From Myxacorys californica WJT36-NPBG1 (lineage in GTDB: Bacteria > Cyanobacteriota > Cyanobacteriia > Leptolyngbyales > Leptolyngbyaceae), in contig JAHHHO010000016.1 in NCBI GenBank assembly GCA_019359315.1, positions 1 to 64,000 on the forward strand: a DNA stretch of 64,000 bases, read 5' to 3'. The notes beneath the pieces were generated by a model. That model did not search any database. It was not told the DNA's origin and saw only the letters and a list, made by a program, of their open reading frames with translations. Positions 1 through 8,495 of this stretch are shown in pieces (positions within the stretch are counted from its first letter, which is position 1; every line of letters starts with the position of its first letter). The translations under genes and the position numbers were made by a program.

Positions 1-69
1 TGGGCAGTAGGTTCATCTCCGGTGGAGCATCTCGTGAAAGGAGCATACAACATTCCTTATTTTGCCTGA
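1..69 (+). CDS. 3' end of an unidentified gene cut by the window edge
   Basis: Reading from base 1, 22 codons stay open to a TGA at 67-69; the last residues are VKGAYNIPYFA. The tail faintly recalls the end of a rhodanese-like strand (AxNIPY), but that is too little to name a family. It could also be a chance frame, since nothing upstream is visible. The 165 bases after it carry an 18-base inverted repeat at 95-112 and no other gene. Confidence 0.3.
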   Translation, partial: WAVGSSPVEHLVKGAYNIPYFA

Positions 70-94
70 TTGAAAGAGAAATAACTGTCTCAAC

Positions 95-112
95 TCATGA
101 CTTTAGTCATGA
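95..112. promoter_or_regulatory. 18-bp dyad TCATGACT-TT-AGTCATGA
   Basis: Two perfect 8-base arms flank a TT centre in the intergenic space between the left-edge gene and the convergent small secreted protein. There is no T-run behind it, so it is a poor terminator. Symmetry of this kind is typical of sites bound by NarL/LuxR-type response regulators such as DesR; that assignment is inference only. Confidence 0.3.
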
Positions 113-234
113 ATCGGAGTACTCTTAGCGAACCTGCTATTGCAGTCCTTGTGTAAGAGATGGCCCATCTGAGTGGTTTTCCCTGCCCATCCTTCTTACA
201 TTAAACGGGGTTCCTCCTTAGCTTGTAAGCTTGT

Positions 235-846
235 TTATTGCGGAAAGGGTTGAGTTACCGGAGAGGGACCCATTCGACCAGGCTCGGTTTGGATTAATAC
301 ATCCGTTACTTGGCCCAACTTACGAAGTGGCGGTTCTACAACCGTAGAGGCCGCAATTTGAATTAACTCCTCCTGAGAGGCATTCCGACGATCGCTACCC
401 AAGACATAACCCAATCCATCCTGCTGCCACAGCACATAATGATCAGTCTCCTCTCCTTTACCCAACGCCAAATAATGCCCTTGAATTCCGTTTGGTAAAC
501 GAACTGGAGTTCCTTTATTGAGCTGACGTGACCAGTAAGAAAAGCCCTCTTGTGTAAATGCACCAATTCCACCAATTGAACATTTGGGTTGATTACAGTT
601 GGATTTGGGAGAAAGATACACTTGTAACCCTTTAGAATTAGTTTTAATAAACGGGTGCATTGCTAGTGCCTGTTCAGGTAGGTAGGCTGGCAACCGCATT
701 TGTAGCCCATCTGGTAATTGCTGTTGAATGTCATCAATGACAGGTCCGAAAAGAGATGCAGGTTCGGCAGAAGCAGAGGCTGTATTCATTGAAATCCACA
801 GAATGGATAGAGAAGTTGCTCTAAAAATCCAGTTCAGATATTTCAT
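235..846 (-). CDS. secreted hypothetical protein
   Basis: A 203-residue protein. It has a clear N-terminal signal peptide: basic MKYLNWIFR, hydrophobic core to about residue 22, and an ASASAEPAS-like cleavage region. The mature part has two cysteines close together (SNCNQPKCS, about residues 83-89) and no membrane span, so it is probably periplasmic or exported. I do not recognise a family. It is followed 112 bases further on by a lipoprotein gene on the same strand; the pair could be co-transcribed but no functional link is visible. The start is supported by the signal peptide immediately after the methionine. Confidence 0.7.
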   Translation of the reverse strand: MKYLNWIFRATSLSILWISMNTASASAEPASLFGPVIDDIQQQLPDGLQMRLPAYLPEQALAMHPFIKTNSKGLQVYLSPKSNCNQPKCSIGGIGAFTQEGFSYWSRQLNKGTPVRLPNGIQGHYLALGKGEETDHYVLWQQDGLGYVLGSDRRNASQEELIQIAASTVVEPPLRKLGQVTDVLIQTEPGRMGPSPVTQPFPQ

Positions 847-958
847 TTATCAATCCTTAATGACTACAATCAATAGCAGTATAAGAATCAAGAAAGTAAC
901 GTAGTTCACACACAAGTCATTAATCCAAATGACGAAAGTTATTGGTTACTCGTCACTT

Positions 959-1519
959 TTAACAACCAGCATCACCTCGAACTGGGATTTTCAAGGTTTC
1001 CCCCTGTTGCTGCACTTGAAGTGTACCCGTAGTTGAAATTGATTCGATTTCGCCGGGTTTTCCAAGCTTCACATCCACTTGCAGTTGAGTTGCTTCATCT
1101 TGACTAACAAACGTTTGGTAGGTTCGCTGACCATAGAATTCTTGACCTGTTGCAGCAGTGCGGCGAAAGCGAACAAATCTGCCGTTAATCTTCATCATTG
1201 CAAATTCATCTCCCGCCTTTTGAGCCATTCGGTTATAAAACAAATATCCAGGTGGACGAGGACCATCGGTTTGCTTCCAAAGCGTCATCCCACAGCCTCC
1301 ACCACCCTGCTTGCTCAGTTCATCTAAGGTGAATAGCTCGATGTTAAAGGCGCTTGATTCTGGACTTGCGCTGGCGATCGCTGGAGGTGGATTCCCCGGT
1401 GTAGATGGGGTTGAAGATGGACTGGGTGAGTTCGGTATTGATCGATTTGTTTCTGAATTACAAGCTGATAATGCACAAACGCACAGCAGTGCCAACATGA
1501 ACGATGACAGTATTTTCAT
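959..1519 (-). CDS. putative lipoprotein, unknown function
   Basis: A 186-residue protein beginning with a lipoprotein signal: hydrophobic MLALLCVCALSAC, with a lipobox LSAC and lipid-acceptor Cys at about residue 20. A Ser/Pro/Thr-rich linker (about residues 25-52) typical of surface-tethered proteins follows, then a small globular domain with a GGGGCGM motif and a C-terminal Cys that could form a disulfide. No family is recognised. It lies on the same strand as its neighbours, between the secreted protein at 235-846 and the S41 peptidase. A membrane-anchored periplasmic role is inferred from the signal only. Confidence 0.7.
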   Translation of the reverse strand: MKILSSFMLALLCVCALSACNSETNRSIPNSPSPSSTPSTPGNPPPAIASASPESSAFNIELFTLDELSKQGGGGCGMTLWKQTDGPRPPGYLFYNRMAQKAGDEFAMMKINGRFVRFRRTAATGQEFYGQRTYQTFVSQDEATQLQVDVKLGKPGEIESISTTGTLQVQQQGETLKIPVRGDAGC

Positions 1520-1557
1520 GATGTTTGGGTCAAGGATGTTTGATTGAAAAAGGTGTA

Positions 1558-1658
1558 AATGAACATTACAGCGATCGCTAACAGGTCTGCTTACAAATGA
1601 CTCATTTAGCGATCAATGGGTGCGTAGAAGCAGAGTGAGCATCGCTGTAATGTTCATT
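1558..1658. repeat. 101-bp inverted-repeat element (MITE-like) overlapping the peptidase stop codon
   Basis: An 18-bp arm, AATGAACATTACAGCGAT (1558-1575), is repeated exactly in inverse at 1641-1658. Inside is a second short pair (CTGCTT 1588-1593, AAGCAG 1627-1632), so the whole unit can fold as a long hairpin. The right arm contains the last codon and TGA stop of the S41 peptidase. It may be a non-autonomous mobile element or a transcription terminator/RNA structure; there is no T-run. Confidence 0.6.
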
Positions 1659-2763
1659 CTTTTACTGTTGAGATTGCCTGCTTCAATTCATCCATCAATT
1701 CAGGGTCTGTTGCTTTAGCCAATACTTCCTTTAAAGCCGCTAAGTGAGCTGTTTTAAGAGCCTGCTCTGCCGAAACTTTGACATCTGGTTTCACACCGGT
1801 TCCTTCCCAATTGGTTTGAGTCATTGGATTGACAGCCCGCCCTGTTGGAACAAAGAGGCCAAAGTGATTGTTGAGGGGTTGAAACCGACCAGGATTCGCT
1901 CCTCCACCTGTGGTTTCACCAATAATGGTGGCACGTTTGAGATACTTCAAATTGTTGGTAAACTCTTCCGCTGCGGAGAAGGTAAAGGAACTGGTCAACA
2001 CATAGACAGGTTTGTTGAGATACCGTTTCCCCGGAACGTAGGGCAGTGTCCAGTGTTGTTCAACTCGTTCCTGGAAGGTTCCAGCCGCAGTGGGTTCTCG
2101 CCAGTGCAAATTATTTAGATGCACCGGCTTATCGTCGAACAGGTAGGTTGAAATCAAGGCGACCATATCGGGTGAGCCGCCGCCGTTTTGCCGTAAGTCA
2201 ATGATTAAGGCATCGGTGTGACTCAAAAAGTTCATTGCCGCGATCGCGGTTTCTCCAGCCGCTTCAGGGGACAGAAAACCCCTCAAATCAAGATAACCAA
2301 TATTACCCGCTAGTCGTTCAACTTTGTGGAATCCAAAATTCTGTTTAGCAACACTCTGGCGAAATTTCTCTTGCTCTTCAGGTGTTAGTTTCTGTTCTCG
2401 CCCCCCGACTTGAGGAAAAGGAGTATAGCTGTAAAACACGCGGAGATGTTTATCACGGCTAATTTCCTGAATATGATTCGTCAACGTCTCCGCAAATTTT
2501 TTTGAACTTGTGATGCCGTTATAGGTTCCGCCCTGTAATCGACTGCGAATGTCTGCTTGTACCTTCTGAGCAATTTCTGGAAAGATGTACTCATCTAATG
2601 CTTGAATCACCGCTTCAATCACTTGCGCTCTAGTTTTGGAGTCAAGAGTCTGGTCTGGTTGCTCTCTATTCAGCGGAATTTGAGCAAAGGTCGCAGTTGG
2701 CTGACTGACCATAGGTATGCACGCGAGTGTTACAGAAACGACACAGAATAGGAATGTCTTCAT
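1654..2763 (-). CDS. S41 family (C-terminal processing/IRBP-like) serine peptidase
   Basis: A protein of 369 residues starting at the ATG at 2763. Residues 1-27 (MKTFLFCVVSVTLACIPM...) form a signal peptide, which argues against the longer frame starting at 2847. The mature protein shows an IRBP-type S41 architecture without an obvious PDZ: a helical N-terminal part, then IIDLRQNGGGSPDMV, the nucleophile region SSFTFSAAEEF and the downstream IIGETTGGGANPG motif. Members cleave proteins at or near their C-termini in the periplasm or outside the cell; the substrate is unknown. The gene lies 34 bases downstream of the AraC regulator on the same strand, so the pair may be an operon. Confidence 0.85.
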   Translation of the reverse strand: MKTFLFCVVSVTLACIPMVSQPTATFAQIPLNREQPDQTLDSKTRAQVIEAVIQALDEYIFPEIAQKVQADIRSRLQGGTYNGITSSKKFAETLTNHIQEISRDKHLRVFYSYTPFPQVGGREQKLTPEEQEKFRQSVAKQNFGFHKVERLAGNIGYLDLRGFLSPEAAGETAIAAMNFLSHTDALIIDLRQNGGGSPDMVALISTYLFDDKPVHLNNLHWREPTAAGTFQERVEQHWTLPYVPGKRYLNKPVYVLTSSFTFSAAEEFTNNLKYLKRATIIGETTGGGANPGRFQPLNNHFGLFVPTGRAVNPMTQTNWEGTGVKPDVKVSAEQALKTAHLAALKEVLAKATDPELMDELKQAISTVKE

Positions 2764-2797
2764 CACAATTTCACCAGTCCAACACCAGCTTCTCAGC

Positions 2798-3652
2798 TTA
2801 AGGGGACAGACAGGAATTGTCTTGAACGTTTTTGCACCCGAGTGCATATTGCTTGGGCGTTGCGCCGACTAAGCGTTTGAAGTGCCTGCTGAAATGGCTT
2901 TGATCTGCAAAACCAGTCGCGATCGCAACCTGAGAAATTGGTATTCCTCTCGCTAAATCACGCTTGGCATGTTTAATTCGAAGCTGGGTTAAGTATTTGT
3001 GGGGTGGTAGGCCCAACTCCTTGCGAAAAGACCTGAGCAGACGCAAAGGCTGCAAACCTGAAATCTGAGCAAGTTGTTCTAATGAAACGTTCTCGCTGTA
3101 GTGTGCCTCTAAATAATCTCTCGCCTGTGCGACTCCTTGCGGCTCTGAGCTAACGATCGATAACTCTGGACATTCTTTTGTGTAACAGGTCAACAGACGG
3201 GTTAGTGTGGAGAGGAAGCAACTTTCCTGTATCAGGTTGGCATTTGATGCAGTTGAGAGGGTATGTAACTGCCAAATCTGTCGGGCTAGATCGCGATCTT
3301 GAACAGCCGCAAATGGGAAAAAGGGAATTTGTTGGCGATTCGTAATTTCTGCCATCAGTTGCTCAAGCAGAATGTGGCTAGGATAGAGCATCCGATAAGT
3401 CCACCCGATTTCGTCGGCTGCTTCACAGGCATGAACTTCATCTGGATTGAACAGGACAATGCTACCCACAGGAATCGTATAGGTTGCTCCACCTTGCACA
3501 GTCCTGACACTACCTCGCTCCACAACACCAACACCAAACGTTTCATGGGAGTGGCGTGGAAAAAAATGATCCACGTAGGTTGCGCGCATGAATTCTAAAT
3601 TTTTCAAACTCTGAACCCGCCAAAACTGAACTTGCTCAGTCGCTTTTTTCAT
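2798..3652 (-). CDS. AraC family transcriptional regulator
   Basis: A protein of 284 residues. The N-terminal half is a cupin-like AraC sensing domain (HFFPRHSHETFGVGVVERG, then the GSIVLFNPDEVHACE metal/ligand-type loop). The last 100 residues are the double HTH: VSLEQLAQISGLQPLRLLRSF as first helix-turn-helix, and the signature PISQVAIATGFADQSHFSRHFK as second. I chose the ATG at 3652 because GGGA lies nine bases upstream; an ATG at 3670 is possible but has no ribosome site. It is probably the local activator of the downstream S41 peptidase gene, inferred from the 34-base gap. The effector is unknown. Confidence 0.85.
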   Translation of the reverse strand: MKKATEQVQFWRVQSLKNLEFMRATYVDHFFPRHSHETFGVGVVERGSVRTVQGGATYTIPVGSIVLFNPDEVHACEAADEIGWTYRMLYPSHILLEQLMAEITNRQQIPFFPFAAVQDRDLARQIWQLHTLSTASNANLIQESCFLSTLTRLLTCYTKECPELSIVSSEPQGVAQARDYLEAHYSENVSLEQLAQISGLQPLRLLRSFRKELGLPPHKYLTQLRIKHAKRDLARGIPISQVAIATGFADQSHFSRHFKRLVGATPKQYALGCKNVQDNSCLSP

Positions 3653-3668
3653 GGATATTAATCCCATC

Positions 3669-3903
3669 ATCGCGATCGTGGTGGAGGCAGAAGCTTATTT
3701 TGGCAGATTACTAGGTTTAGCACCTCGCTCAGAAGGGTGGCTTGTATACTACTGAAGATAGAGGCTAGATTTCAAAACTGGATACCCGCTCGGATCGGTT
3801 AGGCGCACTGGAAGAAAGCCCTTTGGGAATGCAGAAATTTTATTTGGTTGACCCGGCAGGCAATTTGATGGGAATTAGCCAGATAATAGAGGGAATGGGA
3901 TGA
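3669..3903 (+). pseudogene. remnant of a VOC (glyoxalase/bleomycin-resistance) family gene
   Basis: Two disconnected pieces remain. At about 3671-3756 the frame reads AIVVEAEAYFGRLLGLAP before stops, resembling the first VOC strand and helix. At about 3781-3903 an open frame reads GALEESPLGMQKFYLVDPAG, continuing NLMGISQ to a TGA; FYLVDPAGNLMG is the typical last VOC strand. The middle of the roughly 115-residue domain is missing or frameshifted, so the gene is dead. Its position next to an insertion sequence fits local decay. Confidence 0.5.
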
Positions 3904-3982
3904 TGAAGCGATTTGAGTGGGTTCTCAATGAAGGTGCGATCGTGGCCTTTGCTTTAGGTTTGGTTTGCTGCGCTTTACCCAA
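3903..3982 (+). pseudogene. small ORF interrupted by an insertion sequence (5' part)
   Basis: ATG at 3903 opens a frame MKRFEWVLNEGAIVAFALGL, continuing VCCALPN with a hydrophobic core, that runs straight into the insertion sequence boundary at 3983. Joining base 3982 to 5041 keeps the frame open for another 16 codons (SFPTLTMNQL...) to a TAA at 5090-5092. This would give a 43-residue membrane peptide that would overlap the end of the kinase gene. Whether it was ever a real gene is uncertain. Confidence 0.25.
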
Positions 3983-5040
3983 CAGGACTTACGCAGAACT
4001 AATTACACAAAAGTCATGCGGATATCAGGCTGCTTGAGTTGCTCAATCAAATAGTTCCTCAATAGCCCTGATTTCACTTGATAAATGGTTTGACTTACAC
4101 ACTAGGCAACCGCCTTTAACCGAGTCCAAACCAAGAGTGCACAGGCAATCTGGTTGCACCCAACCCTTGCTTTGCGACACTGGCAGGCTTACAATGCCGG
4201 TCAACTGTTTTGCCTCTCAGTGAAACTCCTCAACTCTCCATCGCTCGGCACACGCTTTTTGAGTGTCATGCGTGGAGTCTTGAGAAACATCATGGGTGGT
4301 GATGGAGTCCGTTCTGCTGGTTGAAACAGTAACCCGGAACAATTTCACCTTCTTATCGACTGGAAAGTGGCGGATTTTAACGAGCTTTCCGTGTTCTAAT
4401 TCGGTTGTCCATTCTAAGGCATCGACTCGCTCGTCAGCGTGTTTGCCCCCACTGTCATCCACGTTGCGATTCGTCTTTAATGGACAGTAATAGATCTCTC
4501 CCAAGCGGTCAATCTTTGCCATGACCGCTTGGGTTGCGTACCATCTGTCCATTAACACTGTCTGAAATGGTAATCACTTCTACGTTGTGAGACTGTCCAC
4601 CATATCCATAACATGATCTACCTTGCTTTTCCCGTCTCCTTGCGGAGCATAGATGCGATCATCAATCACCCAAACCTTAGAGCGCTCGACATTCACGTAG
4701 AGGCAACTCACGACCCCATTCCCGTACACTACTCCATGCTCATTCCCGCTGTACTGAAATTGCGCCATCTCGATCGCGCTTGCATACCGATGAGCCAGCA
4801 CCGTATCGTCAAAGCTGATGTTCCCGCTCGCGGTTCCCACAGCAATCGTGGCGTTAACTTCTCGCCGCGCAAATAGCGATTGATTTCGTCATGGCTCACG
4901 CCTTCCAAATGCTCCGCTCAGGTCGTGAGCGTGTAATTCACTGGACTGCTGAGCCAATATTGGCACTCATCCAGTTTTGTGATGCTCATGACGCCACTCC
5001 TCATTCACTGCCTTACCGCCTCCCGCTTGCGTAAGTCCTG
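3983..5040 (-). mobile_element. degenerate insertion sequence with 13-bp terminal inverted repeats
   Basis: The ends CAGGACTTACGCA (3983-3995) and TGCGTAAGTCCTG (5028-5040) are exact inverse copies and bound a 1,058-bp unit filled by a decayed DDE transposase gene on the minus strand. No convincing target duplication is seen (flanks ...CCAA / TAGC...). Elements with these ends are very common in filamentous cyanobacteria. I would place it in the IS4/IS701 superfamily, with the exact family open. Confidence 0.85.
4003..4989 (-). pseudogene. frameshifted DDE transposase of the 3983-5040 insertion sequence
   Basis: From the ATG at 4989 the frame reads MSITKLDECQYWLSSPVNY, then hits an in-frame stop after NYTLTT. 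Downstream pieces in other frames match the same transposase type: VSHDEINRYLRGEKLTPRLL, then FDDTVLAHRYASAIEM with SGNEHGVVYG, then MDRWYATQAVMAKID, YYCPLKTNRNVDD and CAERWRVEEFH, and a tail RNYLIEQLKQPDIRM. FDDTV and MDRWYAT carry the first two catalytic aspartates. At least one nonsense change and several frameshifts make the element non-autonomous. Confidence 0.85.
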
Positions 5041-5081
5041 TAGCTTTCCTACGCTGACAATGAACCAGCTCTGCCGGTTTC

Positions 5082-7943
5082 CTATGCAATAAGTTGAACG
5101 TGACGATTTTTGAGTGTTTGCGTGACTGGAATCCGAATCCAAAATTCAGCACCTTGTCCAGGTGCCGAACAACAATTGATCGTGCCACTATGTTTGTCCA
5201 CCACAATTTGGTAGCTAATTGATAATCCTAGCCCCGTCCCTTGGCCCACTGGCTTCGTCGTAAAGAATGGGTCAAACAGTTTTCTCTGGATCGACTCAGG
5301 AATGCCAGGACCATTATCCTTAATACAAATGGCAACTTCCTCATCACCCAATCTCTGAGTTGAGATTGTGATGATACTCGAGTGTTCTTTCAGCGTCTGC
5401 GATCGTTGCTCGTCGCGTTGGCGCAAGACATCGATAGCGTTGCTAATCAAATTCATAAACACTTGATTGAGTTGCCCTGCATAGCATTCTACCTGAGGGA
5501 GATTATCGTACTGCTTAACGATTTGAATTGCAGACTGGTTGGACATTGCTTTCAGCCGATTTTGTAGAATCAGCAGGGTGCTATCAATACCCTCGTGAAT
5601 GTTAGCAGGTTTCATTCCAGCTTCATCCAAACGCGAGAAATTGCGGAGGGTGAGCACAATTTCGCGGATACGATCGGCTCCTCCTTTCATCGAAGCTAAC
5701 GTTTTAGACAAATCTTCAGCGATAAAATCAAGGTCAATCTCATCGATCAACCGTTGAATTGAGGGCGTGAGCGTGGGGTAGGAGGTTTGAAACAGGGTAA
5801 TTAACTTGAGAAGATTTTGGCTATACTCACTCACATAAGTGAGGTTGCCATGAATAAAGTTAACTGGGTTATTGATTTCATGAGCAACACCAGCAACTAA
5901 TTGCCCCAAGCTAGACATCTTCTCAGTCTGAATCAACTGGGATTGGGTTTGTTGCAGTTCAGATAGGGCTTGCTCTAAATCCTGTGTTTTCTGGCGGAGT
6001 AGCGCTTCAGACTGGCGCAAAGCAGTGTCGGCTTGTTTTTGCTCGGTGACATCGCGCAGAATCACGATGTAATTCTCGAAATTGCGTTTACAGCGTTGTG
6101 AAAGAGTCAGTTCAATAATGCGATCGCCTTGATTGCTATATATCAGGGTTTGCTCACTTCGACCCGCCCAACTCTCTAGTGAACAATCAAGTGAGGGAAA
6201 AAAGTCGCTGAGGGATTGTCCAGCTAAATGCTGTGGAGACGTTTGCAAAAGGGGCGTGGCGGCGGAATTTGCTTGAACAATTGTACCGGCTTCATTCAGC
6301 ACCAAAATGGTATCTGGAACCGTATCCAGAGCCGTGATGAATAAATTTTCGGCACGTTCACGCGCTTGAGCAATCGCTGCCACTTGAGGCAAACTCGTCC
6401 AGCAGGCAATGGCGATCGCTACAAATGCGATCATCATTAACACTGTTACCAACAAGTTATTACTCAGTCCAGCAGAACCCCTACCTAATTTGCTCAACAT
6501 CCAACCGATCGTCGTAGCGCTGCAAACTAGCACAATCAGAACAATGACTTGCACGGTCACAAAATCCTTGAACTTTCCATCGATCGCTCTAGTCAAACGA
6601 GGATGCATCCACCATTCGGGCTGAAAGAGCGCACATTGAGTGCGCCGAATTGCAGCATCAACCCCTAAGATCGCAACAGCAGCGAACAGCCCAATTAATA
6701 CATCTTCCCAACTCCAAGCAAGCCCGCCCACCAGCAGAACTACGGCTTCGACGCACAGGAAACCGAGCGACCAGCGCGACCAGAAGCGCGCTTCTGGGCT
6801 ATTCCGATGTAACCACAGTCCCCAGTGAAGTGCCATCATTGGCACCATGTAGGCAGTACTGCCAACCACCACGATCCGAGAAACATCTCCCCATTCAAGA
6901 AACAGAATACTAATTGCAAGGGTAAAGATTAAATTCGGCGCTAGCACTCCGTCACGCGAAACCGTGGAAAATACAGGAGAAAGCTGTTGATCAACGGCAA
7001 GCTGGTACAGAACTCGGGGTGCACTGGCGACAGCAGTAGCGCTAATGAGTAAGCAACTAGAGGTTAGCAAAAGCGTGACGAACAAGGATGCACCAGCACC
7101 CCAAAATGGCTGAGAGGCGCTCAGTAGATGTGAAAATATTGTATCCGTCGATGTGTCGCCTACCTGCATGAGAACCCACGACCCGCCCAGATAGATGATG
7201 GGAATTAACCAAGCAGAGAAGGCGATAAATCGCAGTGTTTCAGTCGGTTTTTTGCTATCTGCTACAAAGGAGGAGCCTGTTTCGCAAGCATAAGTGCCAT
7301 AAACAGCAAAGAAAAACCACTTTGCCCATTCCACAAAACTAAAGTGAGACCAGCTTGTAGGAACTACACCAGGACTTGTCGGCGCGATCGCTAACCATCC
7401 CATCCCTTGCATACAAAACAGCAGCAGCAGCCCAATGGCTGGCAGGACAAAGAATGCGTGTAGAATGCCGAGCGTTCGTGTACCGCTAAACGCCACAATA
7501 AATGGAACAATCGTGAACCCAATTTTGAGGGCTAACTCAGGACAAGGAATTCCTAGTGGCAACAAATTTGCTTTGATTAAATCAGTCAGATTGATCGCGT
7601 TTAGGGCAGGAACGATCGCCCAACTGAAGTAATACGCGATCGCGGCATACCGCCCAAAGTTTGGATGTTGCTGCAATAGCCGCGTTGTGTAATTAGGCGT
7701 TCCACCAGAAACATCTGACCACAGCGTTCCCAACTGTTTAACCTGAAAATTCAGCATCATGCCAATGATCACAGCAGGTAGCCAAACAAAAATGGCTTGT
7801 GGTCCCAGTGCCATGTGCATGACAGGAGCGGTATTAATCCAAGACAAATGCCCTGAGAGTCCAAAGCCAAAGGTCTCCAGCGATGTCAAGTTTCTGGGCA
7901 AATGCCCATGAGAATTAGGTTCGCTTAAATGCTGCATAAACAA
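5082..7943 (-). CDS. amino-acid permease-like membrane domain fused to PAS and histidine kinase
   Basis: A protein of 953 residues. About residues 20-525 are a polytopic membrane domain with a dozen or more spans. It resembles the APC amino-acid/polyamine permease superfamily (for example FVADSKKPTETLRFI after a GTYACETGSSF loop). A PAS domain follows (about 535-640, TVPDTILVLNEAGTIVQAN), then a coiled coil, then a HisKA domain with H-box GVAHEINNPVNFIHG (phospho-acceptor about His688). The HATPase domain has N, G1, F and G2 boxes (NLISNAID, DNGPGIP, FDPFFTTK, GTGLGLS). It is probably a membrane sensor reading transport or substrate binding and passing phosphate to an unidentified regulator; no response regulator is adjacent. 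The SSS-type kinase CbrA has a comparable layout with a different transporter family. Confidence 0.85.
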   Translation of the reverse strand: MFMQHLSEPNSHGHLPRNLTSLETFGFGLSGHLSWINTAPVMHMALGPQAIFVWLPAVIIGMMLNFQVKQLGTLWSDVSGGTPNYTTRLLQQHPNFGRYAAIAYYFSWAIVPALNAINLTDLIKANLLPLGIPCPELALKIGFTIVPFIVAFSGTRTLGILHAFFVLPAIGLLLLFCMQGMGWLAIAPTSPGVVPTSWSHFSFVEWAKWFFFAVYGTYACETGSSFVADSKKPTETLRFIAFSAWLIPIIYLGGSWVLMQVGDTSTDTIFSHLLSASQPFWGAGASLFVTLLLTSSCLLISATAVASAPRVLYQLAVDQQLSPVFSTVSRDGVLAPNLIFTLAISILFLEWGDVSRIVVVGSTAYMVPMMALHWGLWLHRNSPEARFWSRWSLGFLCVEAVVLLVGGLAWSWEDVLIGLFAAVAILGVDAAIRRTQCALFQPEWWMHPRLTRAIDGKFKDFVTVQVIVLIVLVCSATTIGWMLSKLGRGSAGLSNNLLVTVLMMIAFVAIAIACWTSLPQVAAIAQARERAENLFITALDTVPDTILVLNEAGTIVQANSAATPLLQTSPQHLAGQSLSDFFPSLDCSLESWAGRSEQTLIYSNQGDRIIELTLSQRCKRNFENYIVILRDVTEQKQADTALRQSEALLRQKTQDLEQALSELQQTQSQLIQTEKMSSLGQLVAGVAHEINNPVNFIHGNLTYVSEYSQNLLKLITLFQTSYPTLTPSIQRLIDEIDLDFIAEDLSKTLASMKGGADRIREIVLTLRNFSRLDEAGMKPANIHEGIDSTLLILQNRLKAMSNQSAIQIVKQYDNLPQVECYAGQLNQVFMNLISNAIDVLRQRDEQRSQTLKEHSSIITISTQRLGDEEVAICIKDNGPGIPESIQRKLFDPFFTTKPVGQGTGLGLSISYQIVVDKHSGTINCCSAPGQGAEFWIRIPVTQTLKNRHVQLIA

Positions 7944-8495
7944 TTGGGAACAAATGAGAAGTACGAATCAAATGCTGGGTTGAACAGTTGCCAGGTTGAA
8001 TAGTGGTATTAGCACCTCTCCCACAGTATTTTGTTCTTTTTCATCTTTCCCTGACGTTCATGAAGCTGAACATTTGCTTAGTGCAAAACTGCTCGGTGCA
8101 AATCTGCTTTTGATCATATGTATAGAGCACGACTCTTTTCCCTGTTTCCAATGTGCTATGGAATCGTGCTATCGAAACTTCCAACGAGATGTTCGTTGTG
8201 TGCCCCGCAAAGTCTGAGCAAATGTTAAGAAATTATAAATAAAAAAGCAAAATACGCGTTTTTATCATTCCTATGTCTTAATGACTATACGGTAAATACC
8301 GAGGTGCTTATTAGGTAGCTTAAAGCTGAGTTGATCAGTTAGTAGTTCCAACATTCGAGGCACGAAGGACTATATTTCTGTAGCACCCGTTTACCCCTGC
8401 AAGTCTTGTTTTGGTTAACGCTCCATTCATCAACGGGCAGTAATTGCTCGATGTATCCGCATGTTGACATTTAGAGGATATGAGGAGAGAAACGA
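7944..8495. other. intergenic region between divergent genes
   Basis: This region separates the kinase (leftward) from the haem-oxygenase-like gene (rightward), so both promoters should lie here. I see AT-rich sequence around 8220-8270, a short dyad CGGTAAATACCG (8290-8301), and the ribosome site GAGGAGAG ahead of the gene at 8496. The open frame at 7996-8217 has no recognisable features and I do not call it a gene. Confidence 0.4.

Noticed and set aside
5022-5206. Frame joining the IS end with the kinase 3' end
   Set aside because: It crosses the insertion sequence boundary in a frame different from both genes.
7996-8217. 73-codon frame upstream of the haem-oxygenase-like gene
   Set aside because: No ribosome site, no family features and odd composition; it lies in a promoter region between divergent genes.
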